A DNA stretch of 64,000 nucleotides, from contig NZ_FUYR01000003.1 in NCBI RefSeq assembly GCF_900168015.1, forward strand, positions 1 to 64,000. Reading direction: 5' to 3'. The notes below the pieces were generated by a model. It made no database searches, was not told the DNA's origin, and was given only the letters and a program-made list of their open reading frames with translations. Source of the stretch: Daejeonella lutea (GTDB taxonomy: Bacteria > Bacteroidota > Bacteroidia > Sphingobacteriales > Sphingobacteriaceae). Shown piece by piece: positions 9,301 to 16,638 of this stretch. Numbering within the stretch: the stretch's first letter is position 1; each line of letters starts with the position of its first letter. The position numbers and the translations under genes are program-made.

Positions 9301-9516
9301 CACATGCCGGTAATGGACGGTATGGATGCTGCCCGTGCAATTAGAAAATTAGGAGGAGCTTATACAAAATTGCCAATCGTTGCCCTTACAGCATCTCTTT
9401 TTGCCCATGAGCTAGAAACAATTAGTGAATGTGGAATGGACGGATATGTAATGAAGCCATTCGTTCCTGGCGAACTTTATGCGAAGATAAGCACGCTTCT
9501 TAAGCGCCGGGGCTGA
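6388..9516 (+). CDS. Hybrid sensor histidine kinase (GAF, four PAS, HisKA, HATPase, REC)
   Basis: The 1042-residue protein has no signal peptide or membrane segment, so it is probably a cytoplasmic sensor. In order: a GAF domain (about 25-165), PAS domains near 180-290, 300-410, 425-535 and 545-655, a HisKA domain with His683 in MSHEIRTPLNAV, an HATPase domain with an N box (NLLGNSVKF), G1 (DTGIG) and G2 (YGGTGLGLAI), and a C-terminal receiver from about 920 with Asp970 in VLMDLHMPVMDG. The last three PAS units are near-repeats sharing LSLVA and YRKDGTPIW words. The signal and output partner are unknown; no response regulator adjoins it. It lies 12 bp after glyA and may be co-transcribed. Confidence 0.92.
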   Translation: MLDSVAGDLESFRLQSLESYRIIDSLPEEEYDRITRLASYIFKKPIAVIAFVDHSGVFIKSQHGIQIENYLRNESICRFTIEENQLVVIPDASLDPRTANLSGVLADPKIKFYAGAPLRSPDGQALGSLALMDVVPGDLNNEEKQALTDLADEVVAHLEARKKNLELQDLISKHEEISTMFNNSAELQSIMDRNGTILVVNKAVEKMLGYTPEEGEGKAIWDYFPEEDLQRLVPIFTEGLSAGKKNFEVEARIKLKDGTAKWMGWSLAVKNNKWYANGRDISEQKKMIAELEQLSLVANKVNNGVVISDSRSRVIWSNEASENITGYSLKDLQGHRLGDILSGEKTDKEVLGSAREKTKNKLPFNVDLLAYRKDGTPIWLSILNSVVLDSYGNIDKEVEVIIDITSRKKVEEDLETLSLVASKSASGVVIRDGQGKVIWINSATEAMLGYNLEELQGKRLSEVVVGNVTDTATLEEARQAIAENKSYRIDLQIYRKDGTPIWIHASTTPILNDAGEIERQVEIITDITERKNTEEQLTLLSLVASKTINGVAISTSDGKIKWVNDALEKLTGYTLEDFKNTRPGDLLAGEGTDKNLLEAARKNAMASIPSTIEILNYKKDGTPIWLSISNTPTFTKDGTPDQQVEIINDISERKLAEQELIKTREEALQLSKAKETFLSVMSHEIRTPLNAVIGMSHILMDDNPTESQMENLKILGFSAQNLLKLINDILDFTKIETGNMVLENVNVNLKELVSQTLNSLQFKTAEKAVVLKSEIDHRIPTYVKGDNTRLYQILINLLGNSVKFTEVGEVKLKLDLVQETKKTVRVRFEISDTGIGIEPDKIDLIFESYTQASSDTTRKYGGTGLGLAITRSLLLLHNSSIEVESERGKGSKFSFIIDFNRSQESIMLEENKSPVEQLQATILVVDDNEINRILASKVLSKWGVKVDFAENGKVALDKVVDSQYDLVLMDLHMPVMDGMDAARAIRKLGGAYTKLPIVALTASLFAHELETISECGMDGYVMKPFVPGELYAKISTLLKRRG

Positions 9517-9528
9517 TAAAGAAGAAAA

Positions 9529-9554
9529 AGCCGGAACCTAAAAGGTATCCAGCT
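9529..9554 (+). terminator. Putative terminator after the hybrid kinase
   Basis: AGCCGGAACCT (9529-9539) pairs with AGGTATCCAGCT (9543-9554), allowing one G-U pair and one bulge, around AAA. The following CTTTCT is pyrimidine-rich but not a pure T-run. It sits between convergent kinase and comF genes. Confidence 0.45.
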
Positions 9555-9685
9555 CTTTCTATCTAAATTAACGCTCTCGATATATTATACGCTGAAACCT
9601 TCGATATGTTTCATGAGTGGTAAAAAAAACTTCAATTAGTTTTCAAGCATTTGATTTTCAGCCGAATAAATTTTTAAGGAAAGAG

Positions 9686-10414
9686 CTATTCAGCAAAAGC
9701 AATTGTAGCGACACTAATTCTGACGTTATTGAGCTCGAGCAACACGATGCAACATGCCTCCAATGTTGCCCCTGTCGTCATGACATCATCAACAACAAGA
9801 ATGTGTTTATTCCTCAATGCATTTTCATCCAGGCACATAAATGCTCCACTAAGATTCTCATACCTGGCGAATCGTGATTTTTTTGTTTGTGTGTCCGTGT
9901 TTTCTATGCGGATTAAATTGTTCGATTTCATAGGTACAGCCAGGGTTGATGCTATCCCATTTGCGATATATTCACTCTGATTGTATCCGCGTTTTTTTAA
10001 TTTTCCTGGATGGAGTGGGACGGGAATAATAAAATCCGGGATCTGCCATGACTCGGAAGTTCTTAATGCATGGGCATATAGCTGGCCCATTCTGAAACCT
10101 GCCTCAGGCTTCTTATTATATTTCAGCTGATGCATGATATTCTGCACTCTTCCCCCTTTGTTGAAATAGACAAATGACGATGCCTGGACGAATGAAAATC
10201 TGCCCCAGAGCTGTTTCGCGAGTCTGTTTTGCGGATCGTTATGGAAGTTTGTTACTGGAAGATGATAAATGCAGTTTGTGCATATTGATTGTTCGTTGTT
10301 AAACAGGTTTGTGCCGCAGCCGGCGCAAAGGTCTGGGAAGAAGAGGGAGATGAAATCGTGAAGGTATGGAATAATTTTACCACGGAGAACACGGAGAATT
10401 ACACAGAGTTTCAC
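9686..10414 (-). CDS. comF: ComF family phosphoribosyltransferase-like protein
   Basis: The 242-residue protein has the ComF layout: an N-terminal zinc finger (CAGC near 31-34, then CTNC) after DFISLFFPDL, a middle region with PVPLHPGKLKKRGYNQSE, and the PRTase loop HILVVDDVMTTGATLEAC near the C-terminus. ComF proteins are linked to DNA uptake and recombination in competent bacteria; the biochemical role in Bacteroidota is unsettled. The only in-frame start is a GTG at 10414-10412, inside a CACAGAG-type repeat arm. The first 12-13 residues are therefore repeat-encoded and probably not ancestral. GTG overlaps the stop of the upstream GxxExxY gene as GTGA, which could couple their translation. 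Confidence 0.88.
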   Translation of the reverse strand: MKLCVILRVLRGKIIPYLHDFISLFFPDLCAGCGTNLFNNEQSICTNCIYHLPVTNFHNDPQNRLAKQLWGRFSFVQASSFVYFNKGGRVQNIMHQLKYNKKPEAGFRMGQLYAHALRTSESWQIPDFIIPVPLHPGKLKKRGYNQSEYIANGIASTLAVPMKSNNLIRIENTDTQTKKSRFARYENLSGAFMCLDENALRNKHILVVDDVMTTGATLEACCIVLLELNNVRISVATIAFAE

Positions 10415-10844
10415 AGAGAGTATGGGCCGTTAAGCAGGCGTTTGATGCCATCTTTTAATCGAACGACATTAAAGTTTATTAGCAAACCAATTTTATAGTT
10501 GCCCAACTTCATATAGTTTATCGTTTGTGCAAGGTGTACATCACTAAGAGATGCAACACTTTTTATTTCAACAACTAAGGTTCCCTCTACTAAAAGATCC
10601 ACTCTATAACCACATTCGAGTTCTACGTCTTCAAAGATTAAAGGGACGGATTTTTCTGTTTCAACGAAGATCCCTGATTCTCTAAGTTTATAGGCCAGGC
10701 ATTCACTATAGGCCCTTTCCAGCAGTCCAGGGCCTAAAGCCGAGTGAACTTCAATTGCTGCCCCGATAACGATACCCGTAATTTCATTCTTGGAAATGTC
10801 CATTCTCTGTGTCCTCCGTGTCTTCTTCGTGCTCTCTGTGGTTT
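10375..10844 (-). mobile_element. Candidate repeat-flanked single-gene element carrying GxxExxY
   Basis: A left arm (10375-10420, CCACGGAGAACACGGAGAA then ACACAGAG and CACAGAGA) and a right arm (10804-10844) are imperfect inverted repeats of about 40 bp. Both read CCACRGAG..CACGRAG..ACACRGAG..CACAGAGA from the outside in. They enclose exactly one ORF. No clear target duplication was found. The structure resembles a non-autonomous or self-spreading unit inserted between rlmN and comF. Whether it is mobile is inference; the inverted repeats and single ORF are visible directly. Confidence 0.55.
10411..10803 (-). CDS. GxxExxY protein (PD-(D/E)XK nuclease-like)
   Basis: The 130-residue protein contains GAAIEVHSALGPGLLERAYSECL, carrying the G-x-x-E-x-x-Y type signature that names the family. 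It continues with GYRVDLLVEGTLVVEIKSV, where Asp and E-x-K have the spacing of a PD-(D/E)XK nuclease core, and ends with LIGLLINFNV-like and RLKDGIKRL segments. Family members are short, scattered among bacteria and often present in several copies; their substrate is not established. The ATG at 10803 and the last three codons touch the repeat arms on either side, so the ORF fits the repeat-bounded unit exactly. The stop overlaps the apparent comF start. Confidence 0.85.
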   Translation of the reverse strand: MDISKNEITGIVIGAAIEVHSALGPGLLERAYSECLAYKLRESGIFVETEKSVPLIFEDVELECGYRVDLLVEGTLVVEIKSVASLSDVHLAQTINYMKLGNYKIGLLINFNVVRLKDGIKRLLNGPYSL

Positions 10845-10942
10845 GCCCACTAAGTCTGTCAAAGTCGCCTATTGGATTTGAAAATAACTATTTCTCTTAG
10901 CGGTTAAAGTTGGGTGGGATATACTATTTAGAAAACGGAGAA

Positions 10943-11983
10943 TTAACTCTTCACCGCCAGCTGTCCGCAGGCCGCGTCAATGTCTTTACCCCGGCTTCGG
11001 CGGATATTGGTATTGATACCTTGCTTGCGCAGATAGGTAGCAAATTGATCGGTTTTATCGATGTCAGCATTCTCAAAATCAGCAAAACTGATTGGATTAT
11101 ATTCAATAATATTTACTTTACAAGGGATGTGTTTACAGAACTTTGCGAGTTCCTCAGCGTCTTGTAAATTGTCATTAAAGCCATTAAAAATGATGTATTC
11201 GTAAGTGACCGGATTCCTGGTTTTGGAAAAATAGTATTTAAGAGATTCTGCGAGTGCCTTCAAAGAATTTTGCTCATTGATCGGCATAATTGTATTTCTT
11301 TTTTCATCATTGGCAGCATGCAGCGATAGCGCAAGGTTAAATCGTACCTCATCATCACCAAGTTTACGGATCATCTTTGCAATCCCAGCCGTGGAAACCG
11401 TAATCCGTTTCGCAGCCATGTTCAAACCATCTTTCGCGGTTATCCGTTCGATCGATTTAAGAACATTAGCGTAGTTTAGCAGCGGCTCGCCCATTCCCAT
11501 GTATACGATGTTCGTGAGAGGAGCCTGGTAGTTTTCTTTCGCCTGGCGATCAATCAGCACAACCTGGTCATAAATCTCATCGGGATTAAGATTTCTCTTT
11601 CTATCCATGTAACCTGTTGCACAAAATTTACAGGTGAGGCTGCAACCGACCTGGGAGCTGACACAGGCGGTCATTCTATCTGTTGCCGGTATGAGTACAC
11701 CTTCAATTATATTATCGTCATACAATTTGAAGGTATTTTTTATTGTTTTATCAGAGCTGAACTGAGATTGGTGAATGTTTACATTATTAATTGTGAACGA
11801 GCTCTTCAATTTCTCCCGCAAAGGCTTTGATAGATTAGTCATTTCTTCAAAGTCAGTACAAGATTTTTCCCACAGCCATTCAAAAACTTGTTTAGCGCGA
11901 AACGCGGGTTCACCCAGTGCAGAAAAATGCTCCCTAAGCTTATCTATAGATAAGGCCCTGATATCAGTTTTAGAATTCTCCAT
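10943..11983 (-). CDS. rlmN: 23S rRNA (A2503-C2)/tRNA (A37-C2) methyltransferase
   Basis: This radical SAM enzyme methylates C2 of A2503 in 23S rRNA and of A37 in some tRNAs. With the start at 11983 the protein has 346 residues. The radical SAM cluster motif is CSLTCKFC (Cys114, Cys118, Cys121). GMGEPLLN follows, and the methyl-carrying cysteine is in DIDAACGQL near the C-terminus. The frame extends upstream to a TTG at 12004, but a TAACTTTG -7 element at 12000-11993 lies within that extension, so the ATG at 11983 is preferred. It is upstream of and co-oriented with the GxxExxY unit and comF. Confidence 0.95.
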   Translation of the reverse strand: MENSKTDIRALSIDKLREHFSALGEPAFRAKQVFEWLWEKSCTDFEEMTNLSKPLREKLKSSFTINNVNIHQSQFSSDKTIKNTFKLYDDNIIEGVLIPATDRMTACVSSQVGCSLTCKFCATGYMDRKRNLNPDEIYDQVVLIDRQAKENYQAPLTNIVYMGMGEPLLNYANVLKSIERITAKDGLNMAAKRITVSTAGIAKMIRKLGDDEVRFNLALSLHAANDEKRNTIMPINEQNSLKALAESLKYYFSKTRNPVTYEYIIFNGFNDNLQDAEELAKFCKHIPCKVNIIEYNPISFADFENADIDKTDQFATYLRKQGINTNIRRSRGKDIDAACGQLAVKS

Positions 11984-11992
11984 GAGATTCTG

Positions 11993-12000
11993 CAAAGTTA
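11993..12000 (-). promoter_or_regulatory. Putative -7 element for rlmN
   Basis: The minus strand reads TAACTTTG, matching TAnnTTTG, 9 bp before the ATG at 11983. It implies a very short leader and argues against the upstream TTG start. No TTG at -33 was found. Confidence 0.45.
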
Positions 12001-12124
12001 CCAATCAAAATTTGGAAAAAAGTATTAACCTTTTTACATGATGTTCGTATGACCGAGTGACAAATTGTTATATTTAAATATTTATTTAACCTGTGATTAA
12101 TCATTTCCCTTCCGCAACCTCGGC

Positions 12125-13297
12125 ATGATCAAATATGTTAGTGCTGATTACATTTTTCCCATTAATGCCCCGCCGCTAAAAAATGGGATTGTTTCATTTG
12201 ATGAGCGAGGAGAGATCCTTAACTTATACGAAAAAGCTAATGCCGAAATAAATGGACCTGTTGAACGCCTTGAAGGGGTAATTGTTCCGGGATTCATTAA
12301 CTCCCATTGCCATCTGGAGTTGTCGCATATGAAGGGTAAAGTTGCTCCGGGTTCCGGACTTATTCCTTTTCTTACTAATGTTATCACTCACAGATCATCG
12401 GAGGAGAAGGAAATCCTGGAGGCCATGAAGGACGCGGATCAGGTTATGCAACAGAACGGGATAGTTGCAGTTGGTGATATATCGAATAATCTGCTTTCTA
12501 AAAACATTAAAAAGGAAAGTTACATTCATTACCACACATTTGTTGAGTTTCTGGGCTTCGAGCCAAAAAATGCGGAAAGCATATATAAAAAAGCCATTGC
12601 TTTATTAAGAGATTTCTCGCCGAGCCCGGCATCGCTAGCGCCCCATGCGCCATATTCTGTTTCTAAAGATTTGCTAAAGTTATTTCAAAAGAATTCTGAA
12701 GGGCGTTCGGAACTTACCAGTATGCATAATCAGGAAAGTGATGATGAAAATCAATTATTTCGATACAAGACTGGGAAGTTTCTTGATTTTTATAAGGCAC
12801 TGAACATAAATATTGATTTTTTTAAGCCGCAGGCACGAAATTCCATCCAGTCGGTAATTCCCATATTTGCACCTCAGCAAAGGATACTGCTCGTTCACAA
12901 TACATACACCAGTTTGAAAGACATTTATTTTGCTAACCGTTTTAATCGTGATATTCACTGGTGTTTTTGTCCAAAAGCCAATATTTACATCGAGGGAAGA
13001 CTCCCCAAAATCGAGATTTTCCAGTTTCACGACTTTAACATCACAGTAGGAACTGATAGTCTTGCATCTAACGATAAATTGTGTATTCTTTCTGAATTGA
13101 AGATGATTAAGCAGCATTTTCCTTCCTTGGCCTTTCCGGACATCCTCCGTTGGGCGACAATTAATGGAGCACGATTTTTAGGTATCGATAATAAATACGG
13201 TTCGATAGAGCAGGGGAAAAAACCGGGACTGAACCTTATAACGAATACGGATGGTTTGGAGATTACATCACAATCTGAAGTGAGGAGAATAGTTTAG
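12125..13297 (+). CDS. Amidohydrolase family protein (deaminase/chlorohydrolase-like)
   Basis: The 390-residue protein has the metal-dependent amidohydrolase layout: a small N-terminal beta segment ending in GVIVPGFINSHCHLELSH, where His61 and His63 are metal ligands, a conserved HAPYSVS segment, and HNQES and LVHNTY segments that supply further metal-binding histidines. Late motifs are GTDSLASND (metal-binding Asp) and ATINGARFLGID with EQGKKPGL, typical of the ATZ/TRZ-like and guanine deaminase-like branch. The substrate is unknown; nucleoside or S-adenosylhomocysteine/aminofutalosine-type deamination is possible but not decided by sequence. It is divergent from rlmN. The stop codon opens directly into a heptamer array. 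Confidence 0.8.
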   Translation: MIKYVSADYIFPINAPPLKNGIVSFDERGEILNLYEKANAEINGPVERLEGVIVPGFINSHCHLELSHMKGKVAPGSGLIPFLTNVITHRSSEEKEILEAMKDADQVMQQNGIVAVGDISNNLLSKNIKKESYIHYHTFVEFLGFEPKNAESIYKKAIALLRDFSPSPASLAPHAPYSVSKDLLKLFQKNSEGRSELTSMHNQESDDENQLFRYKTGKFLDFYKALNINIDFFKPQARNSIQSVIPIFAPQQRILLVHNTYTSLKDIYFANRFNRDIHWCFCPKANIYIEGRLPKIEIFQFHDFNITVGTDSLASNDKLCILSELKMIKQHFPSLAFPDILRWATINGARFLGIDNKYGSIEQGKKPGLNLITNTDGLEITSQSEVRRIV

Positions 13298-13366
13298 TGA
13301 GTTGAGAATTGAGAATGGAAAGTTGAGATTGAAGATTGAGAATTGGGAGTTTGAAAATAAGGATTG
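13297..13366. repeat. Degenerate 7-bp-period array (GAGAATT-like)
   Basis: Units in one phase: gtgagtt, gagaatt, gagaatg, gaaagtt, gagattg, aagattg, agaattg, ggagttt, gaaaata, aggattg. The array begins at the last base of the amidohydrolase stop codon. An upstream extension of the next gene reads through it but is not accepted as coding. Confidence 0.75.
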
Positions 13367-13401
13367 ACACAACGTTTAAATTTCTCAACTCTCCATTTAG
13401 C

Positions 13402-13409
13402 TATATTTG
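13402..13409 (+). promoter_or_regulatory. Putative -7 element for the nitronate monooxygenase-like gene
   Basis: TATATTTG matches TAnnTTTG and lies 34 bp before the ATG at 13444, inside the longer open frame. This supports the downstream start. No TTG with the usual spacing is seen. Confidence 0.4.
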
Positions 13410-13443
13410 CTCTTTGTCGGGAAAAGATCCAACTTTACTTCTC

Positions 13444-14388
13444 ATGAATGCTATAAAAAAGCTTTTCAACATCGAATTCCCAATTGTTCAGGCCGGTATG
13501 GTGTGGTGCAGCGGGTGGCGTTTAGCTTCAGAGGTTTCAAATGCTGGCGGACTCGGTCTTATTGGGGCCGGATCTATGGGGCCGGACTTATTGCGCGAGC
13601 ACATCAGGAAATGTAAACAGGCTACTTCAAAACCATTCGGGGTAAATGTACCCTTATTGTATCGTGATATCGACCGGGTTTTCGAGATTTTGGTAGAAGA
13701 AAAAGTCGACATCGTTTTTACTTCTGCCGGGGATCCTTCAAAATGGACAACATATTTAAAGGAAAATCAAATTAAGGTCGTACATGTGATCGCAAACAAA
13801 AAATTTGCCCTGAAAGCGGAAAAAAGCGGCGTTGATGCCATTGTGGCTGAGGGCTTTGAAGCAGGTGGACATAATGGAAGGGAAGAAACGACTACCATGT
13901 GCTTGATTCCCGAAATCTGCGATTCTGTTAGAATCCCTGTTATTGCCGCAGGAGGTATCGGAAGCGGGAGAGCTATGCTTGCGGCCTTCGCACTTGGAGC
14001 TGAAGGCGTGCAGGTAGGTTCGCTGTTTGCAGCTTCAAAAGAATCGTCGGCTCACGATAACTTTAAAAGGGCAATAATTAACTCAAACGAGGGTGATACC
14101 AAATTGAGTATGAAATCACTCATTCCCGTAAGATTAATGAAAAACGACTTCTTTCATGAAGTGGAAAAGGCCGAGGCCAATGGAGCTACCCGTTCGGATT
14201 TAATGGAACTTTTGGGTAAAGGAAGAGCAAAAGCGGGTATGTTCGAGGGTGATCTGGATGCGGGTGAACTGGAGATAGGTCAAATTGCATCAAGTATTCG
14301 TGAGATAAAACCTGCCCGGGATATTTTAATGGACTTGTGGCAAGAATTTATTAGTGAAAAAGAGAGGATTCGGAAGATGGTGGTTTGA
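13444..14388 (+). CDS. Nitronate monooxygenase / 2-nitropropane dioxygenase-like flavoprotein
   Basis: With the start at 13444 the protein has 314 residues and begins MNAIKKLFNIEFPIVQAGM, the canonical N-terminus of this FMN-binding TIM-barrel family. GGLGLIGAGSM, FGVNVPL, DIVFTSAGDP, VDAIVAEGFEAGGHNGR (with the conserved His near the flavin), IPVIAAGGIGSG and GAEGVQVGSLF follow in order. The family oxidises nitronates or acts as an enoyl reductase (FabK-like); the exact substrate cannot be read. The frame stays open back to 13336, but that part is translated repeat plus a promoter-like element, so I exclude it. REP-like hairpins follow the stop. Confidence 0.87.
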   Translation: MNAIKKLFNIEFPIVQAGMVWCSGWRLASEVSNAGGLGLIGAGSMGPDLLREHIRKCKQATSKPFGVNVPLLYRDIDRVFEILVEEKVDIVFTSAGDPSKWTTYLKENQIKVVHVIANKKFALKAEKSGVDAIVAEGFEAGGHNGREETTTMCLIPEICDSVRIPVIAAGGIGSGRAMLAAFALGAEGVQVGSLFAASKESSAHDNFKRAIINSNEGDTKLSMKSLIPVRLMKNDFFHEVEKAEANGATRSDLMELLGKGRAKAGMFEGDLDAGELEIGQIASSIREIKPARDILMDLWQEFISEKERIRKMVV

Positions 14389-14484
14389 GTGGGGTCTAAT
14401 GTTTATTTGATGTTATTTACAGAAGTAAAAAATTGGTCGGGCTTTGCCGATGTTTGAAATTGGATTTTATAGAGAGCTGAGAGG

Positions 14485-14550
14485 TTCCAGCGTTCGCTGG
14501 AATGACAAATCGTTGGGGCAAAATAGGGAGATTCCGGCCATCGCCGGAAT
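14485..14550. repeat. Two REP-like hairpins
   Basis: The first pairs TTCCAGCG (14485-14492) with CGCTGGAA (14495-14502), flanked by GAGG and TGAC. The second pairs ATTCCGGC (14531-14538) with GCCGGAAT (14543-14550), flanked by GAG and CTGAG. Together with the next pair they make a cluster of four. Confidence 0.7.
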
Positions 14551-14610
14551 CTGAGTTTATCACCTTTCACTTTTTGTAACATGCCGTTTTCAATTGAGTT
14601 GCAGGCTCAG

Positions 14611-14676
14611 ATTCCAGCGAAAGCTGAAATCTCCATACTCAATATTAATGCGTTGTCATTCCGGCGAAAGCCGGAA
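14611..14676. repeat. Two further REP-like hairpins, opposite orientation
   Basis: ATTCCAGC (14611-14618) pairs with GCTGAAAT (14623-14630) with one G-U pair. TTCCGGC (14659-14665) pairs with GCCGGAA (14670-14676), preceded by GTCA and followed by CCTCC. The GTCATTCC...CCTCC orientation is opposite to the first hairpin in the cluster, as in paired REPs. Confidence 0.7.
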
Positions 14677-14740
14677 CCTCCGGTCAATTATTTTAATAAG
14701 TTAAAGTACATTTAGTAGTTTGCCTTTTTTTAAAGTACTT

Positions 14741-15013
14741 ATGAAACATTTAGATATTATCATCTCAGGTCGTGTTCAAGGTGTGTTTTTTAGAGCTACA
14801 AGTAAGGCAGTCGCCGATCAGCTTGGTATCAAAGGAACAGCACGTAACAGACCGGATGGGACAGTGGCCATAGAGGCAGAAGGCGATGATTTCTCCCTTG
14901 AACTCTTTCTGGAGTTTTGTCATAAAGGCTCTGATCGCTCAGCAGTGGAAAATGTCGAAGTGAAGGAAGGCGAAATGAAAAACTATCGTAATTTTGAAGT
15001 TGTACGAAAATAA
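14741..15013 (+). CDS. acyP: Acylphosphatase
   Basis: Starting at 14741 the protein has 90 residues. It hydrolyses acyl phosphates such as acetyl phosphate or 1,3-bisphosphoglycerate. The two signatures are GRVQGVFFRA (residues 10-19, catalytic Arg18) and GTARNRPDGTV, in which Asn36 is the second catalytic residue. The length is exactly that of the family. A longer frame from 14720 adds seven residues with no family support. The stop is 18 bp before the flippase TTG start, so the two may share a transcript. Confidence 0.93.
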   Translation: MKHLDIIISGRVQGVFFRATSKAVADQLGIKGTARNRPDGTVAIEAEGDDFSLELFLEFCHKGSDRSAVENVEVKEGEMKNYRNFEVVRK

Positions 15014-15031
15014 TGCTAATCATTCTCCCCA

Positions 15032-16582
15032 TTGTCAGTAATTAAGAAATTTGCAGGCCAGACTGCTATTTATGGGTTAAGCACTATTATTTCCCGGCTT
15101 CTCAACTTCATACTGACGCCGATTTACGTTCGTATTTATCCGGCCAAGGTCTACGGGATTTTTACTGTGATGTTCAGTTGGGCTTCAATTCTAAATGCTG
15201 TACTAGCGTTCGGAATGGAAACCACCTTTTTTCGCTACCTCAATAAATATGAAAACGACAAGCAAAAGGTTTATAATAATACGTTTATAGCAATTCTGGC
15301 CCTGTCGACTGTTTTCCTGGCTTTCTCTACGCTTTTTGTGGGGGAAATTGCCGCCTGGATGCAGGAAGGAAAACGTTATGATGAAGATTACGCGACATTT
15401 ATCAAATTCTTCATTTGGATACTTGTCGCCGACGCCTTAGCTGTTATACCGTTTGCAAAGGTTAGAGCTGATGGTCGGCCTGTTCGCTACAGTTTTTTAA
15501 AGTTTGTCAATATTCTAACGTTTGTCGGACTGAACCTTTTCTTCATTTTTGTAGCCCCTACGATAATAAGCAAAAATCTTCCCGGTGCAGCTTTCTTATC
15601 CGAATGGTTTCGCCCAGGTTGGGTGGGATATGTCTTTCTTTCCAACCTTATTGCAAGTGTGTTGACCCTGATATTGTTGATTCCAGAACTTTTACAAATT
15701 CGCTTAAACTATGATGGTAAGCTGCTGAAGGACATGATGTATTATAGCATTCCAGTCCTGATTGCCAACATATCATTTATAATCAATGAAAATTTAGATA
15801 AGGTATTTCTTGAAAAATTGTTGCCTCCAAATATCTCGACAACTGAGGTGGGGATCTATGGCGCCTGCAGTAAGATTGCGATATTCCTCAGTATTTTCAT
15901 CCAGGCTTTCAGGCTGGGGGCCGAACCATTTTTCTTTAGTCACTCAAAAAACAAAAATTCAGGAGTGACGTATGCCAAGATCATGAACTACTTCATAGTA
16001 GCCGTCTGCCTGATATTTGTATTGTTAGTAGCGAACATCGAACTTCTCAAATATTTTATTGGGGGCGGTAATAGTATTCTTGCCTACTTTTCGGGAGAAG
16101 CCACAGATACGAGCGCCGAAGCTTTACGTCAACAGGCTTTGTACTGGTCGGGCTTGAAGATCGTACCTGTGCTGCTCTTCGGATACCTTAGTCTGGGAAT
16201 TTATATTAATTTGTCTATTTGGTATAAATTATCCGACCAGACCCGATATGGGTTGTATATATCTGGCATCGGGGCATTACTTACAATTGTCTTGAATTTA
16301 ATTTTTATACCGCAATTTAGCTTTGTTGCCTCCGCCTGGATATCCCTGACAGTTTACTCCTCAATGGCGGTCCTATCGTACATCTGGGGGCAAAAGAATT
16401 ACCCTATTCCCTACGAGATAGGGAAAAACATCAGCTACATACTAACATCGGTGACAATCGTTTTTGTATCATTTGTAGTATTTGACCGTAATTTAATCAT
16501 TGGAAATACCCTGTTTGTTATATTTACGTTAGTTACTTTTTATATTGAGAGAAAAGAATTAAGAAACCTGCTAAGATCATAG
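15032..16582 (+). CDS. Polysaccharide/oligosaccharide flippase (MOP superfamily, Wzx-like)
   Basis: The 516-residue protein is almost entirely hydrophobic, with roughly 12-14 transmembrane helices and an N-terminus ([20 protein letters not shown], then [10 protein letters not shown]) characteristic of lipopolysaccharide-biosynthesis flippases. Such proteins move lipid-linked glycans across the inner membrane. Substrate is not predictable. The start is a TTG at 15032. No glycosyltransferases adjoin it; instead it precedes dut and a TPR/DUF4292/EnvC-like envelope group, so its role may be in a general envelope glycan rather than a dedicated polysaccharide locus. Confidence 0.85.
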   Translation: MSVIKKFAGQTAIYGLSTIISRLLNFILTPIYVRIYPAKVYGIFTVMFSWASILNAVLAFGMETTFFRYLNKYENDKQKVYNNTFIAILALSTVFLAFSTLFVGEIAAWMQEGKRYDEDYATFIKFFIWILVADALAVIPFAKVRADGRPVRYSFLKFVNILTFVGLNLFFIFVAPTIISKNLPGAAFLSEWFRPGWVGYVFLSNLIASVLTLILLIPELLQIRLNYDGKLLKDMMYYSIPVLIANISFIINENLDKVFLEKLLPPNISTTEVGIYGACSKIAIFLSIFIQAFRLGAEPFFFSHSKNKNSGVTYAKIMNYFIVAVCLIFVLLVANIELLKYFIGGGNSILAYFSGEATDTSAEALRQQALYWSGLKIVPVLLFGYLSLGIYINLSIWYKLSDQTRYGLYISGIGALLTIVLNLIFIPQFSFVASAWISLTVYSSMAVLSYIWGQKNYPIPYEIGKNISYILTSVTIVFVSFVVFDRNLIIGNTLFVIFTLVTFYIERKELRNLLRS

Positions 16583-16596
16583 AATTAGCGTAATAA

Positions 16597-16638
16597 CTGT
16601 ATCTCATTTCTCATATCTTTTCTCTCACATCTCAAATA
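16597..16638. repeat. Short 7-bp-period array before dut
   Basis: Units ctgtatc, tcatttc, tcatatc, ttttctc, tcacatc and tcaaata run up to the dut ATG at 16638. Only six units, so the call rests on similarity to the longer arrays. Confidence 0.6.

Larger units (their letters stand above)
14389..14740. other. 350-bp gap with four REP-like hairpins
   Basis: The gap between the nitronate monooxygenase-like gene and the acylphosphatase start holds four hairpins between 14485 and 14676, in alternating orientations. The last 60 bp are AT-rich and probably carry the acyP promoter. No ORF of its own is present. Confidence 0.65.

Noticed and set aside
9617..9877. Plus-strand ORF of 86 codons opposite comF
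   Set aside because: It lies antisense to the conserved ComF PRTase region and has no features of its own.
13336..13443. N-terminal extension of the nitronate monooxygenase-like gene
   Set aside because: The 36 extra residues are encoded by a heptamer array and a promoter-like element; the family N-terminus begins at 13444.
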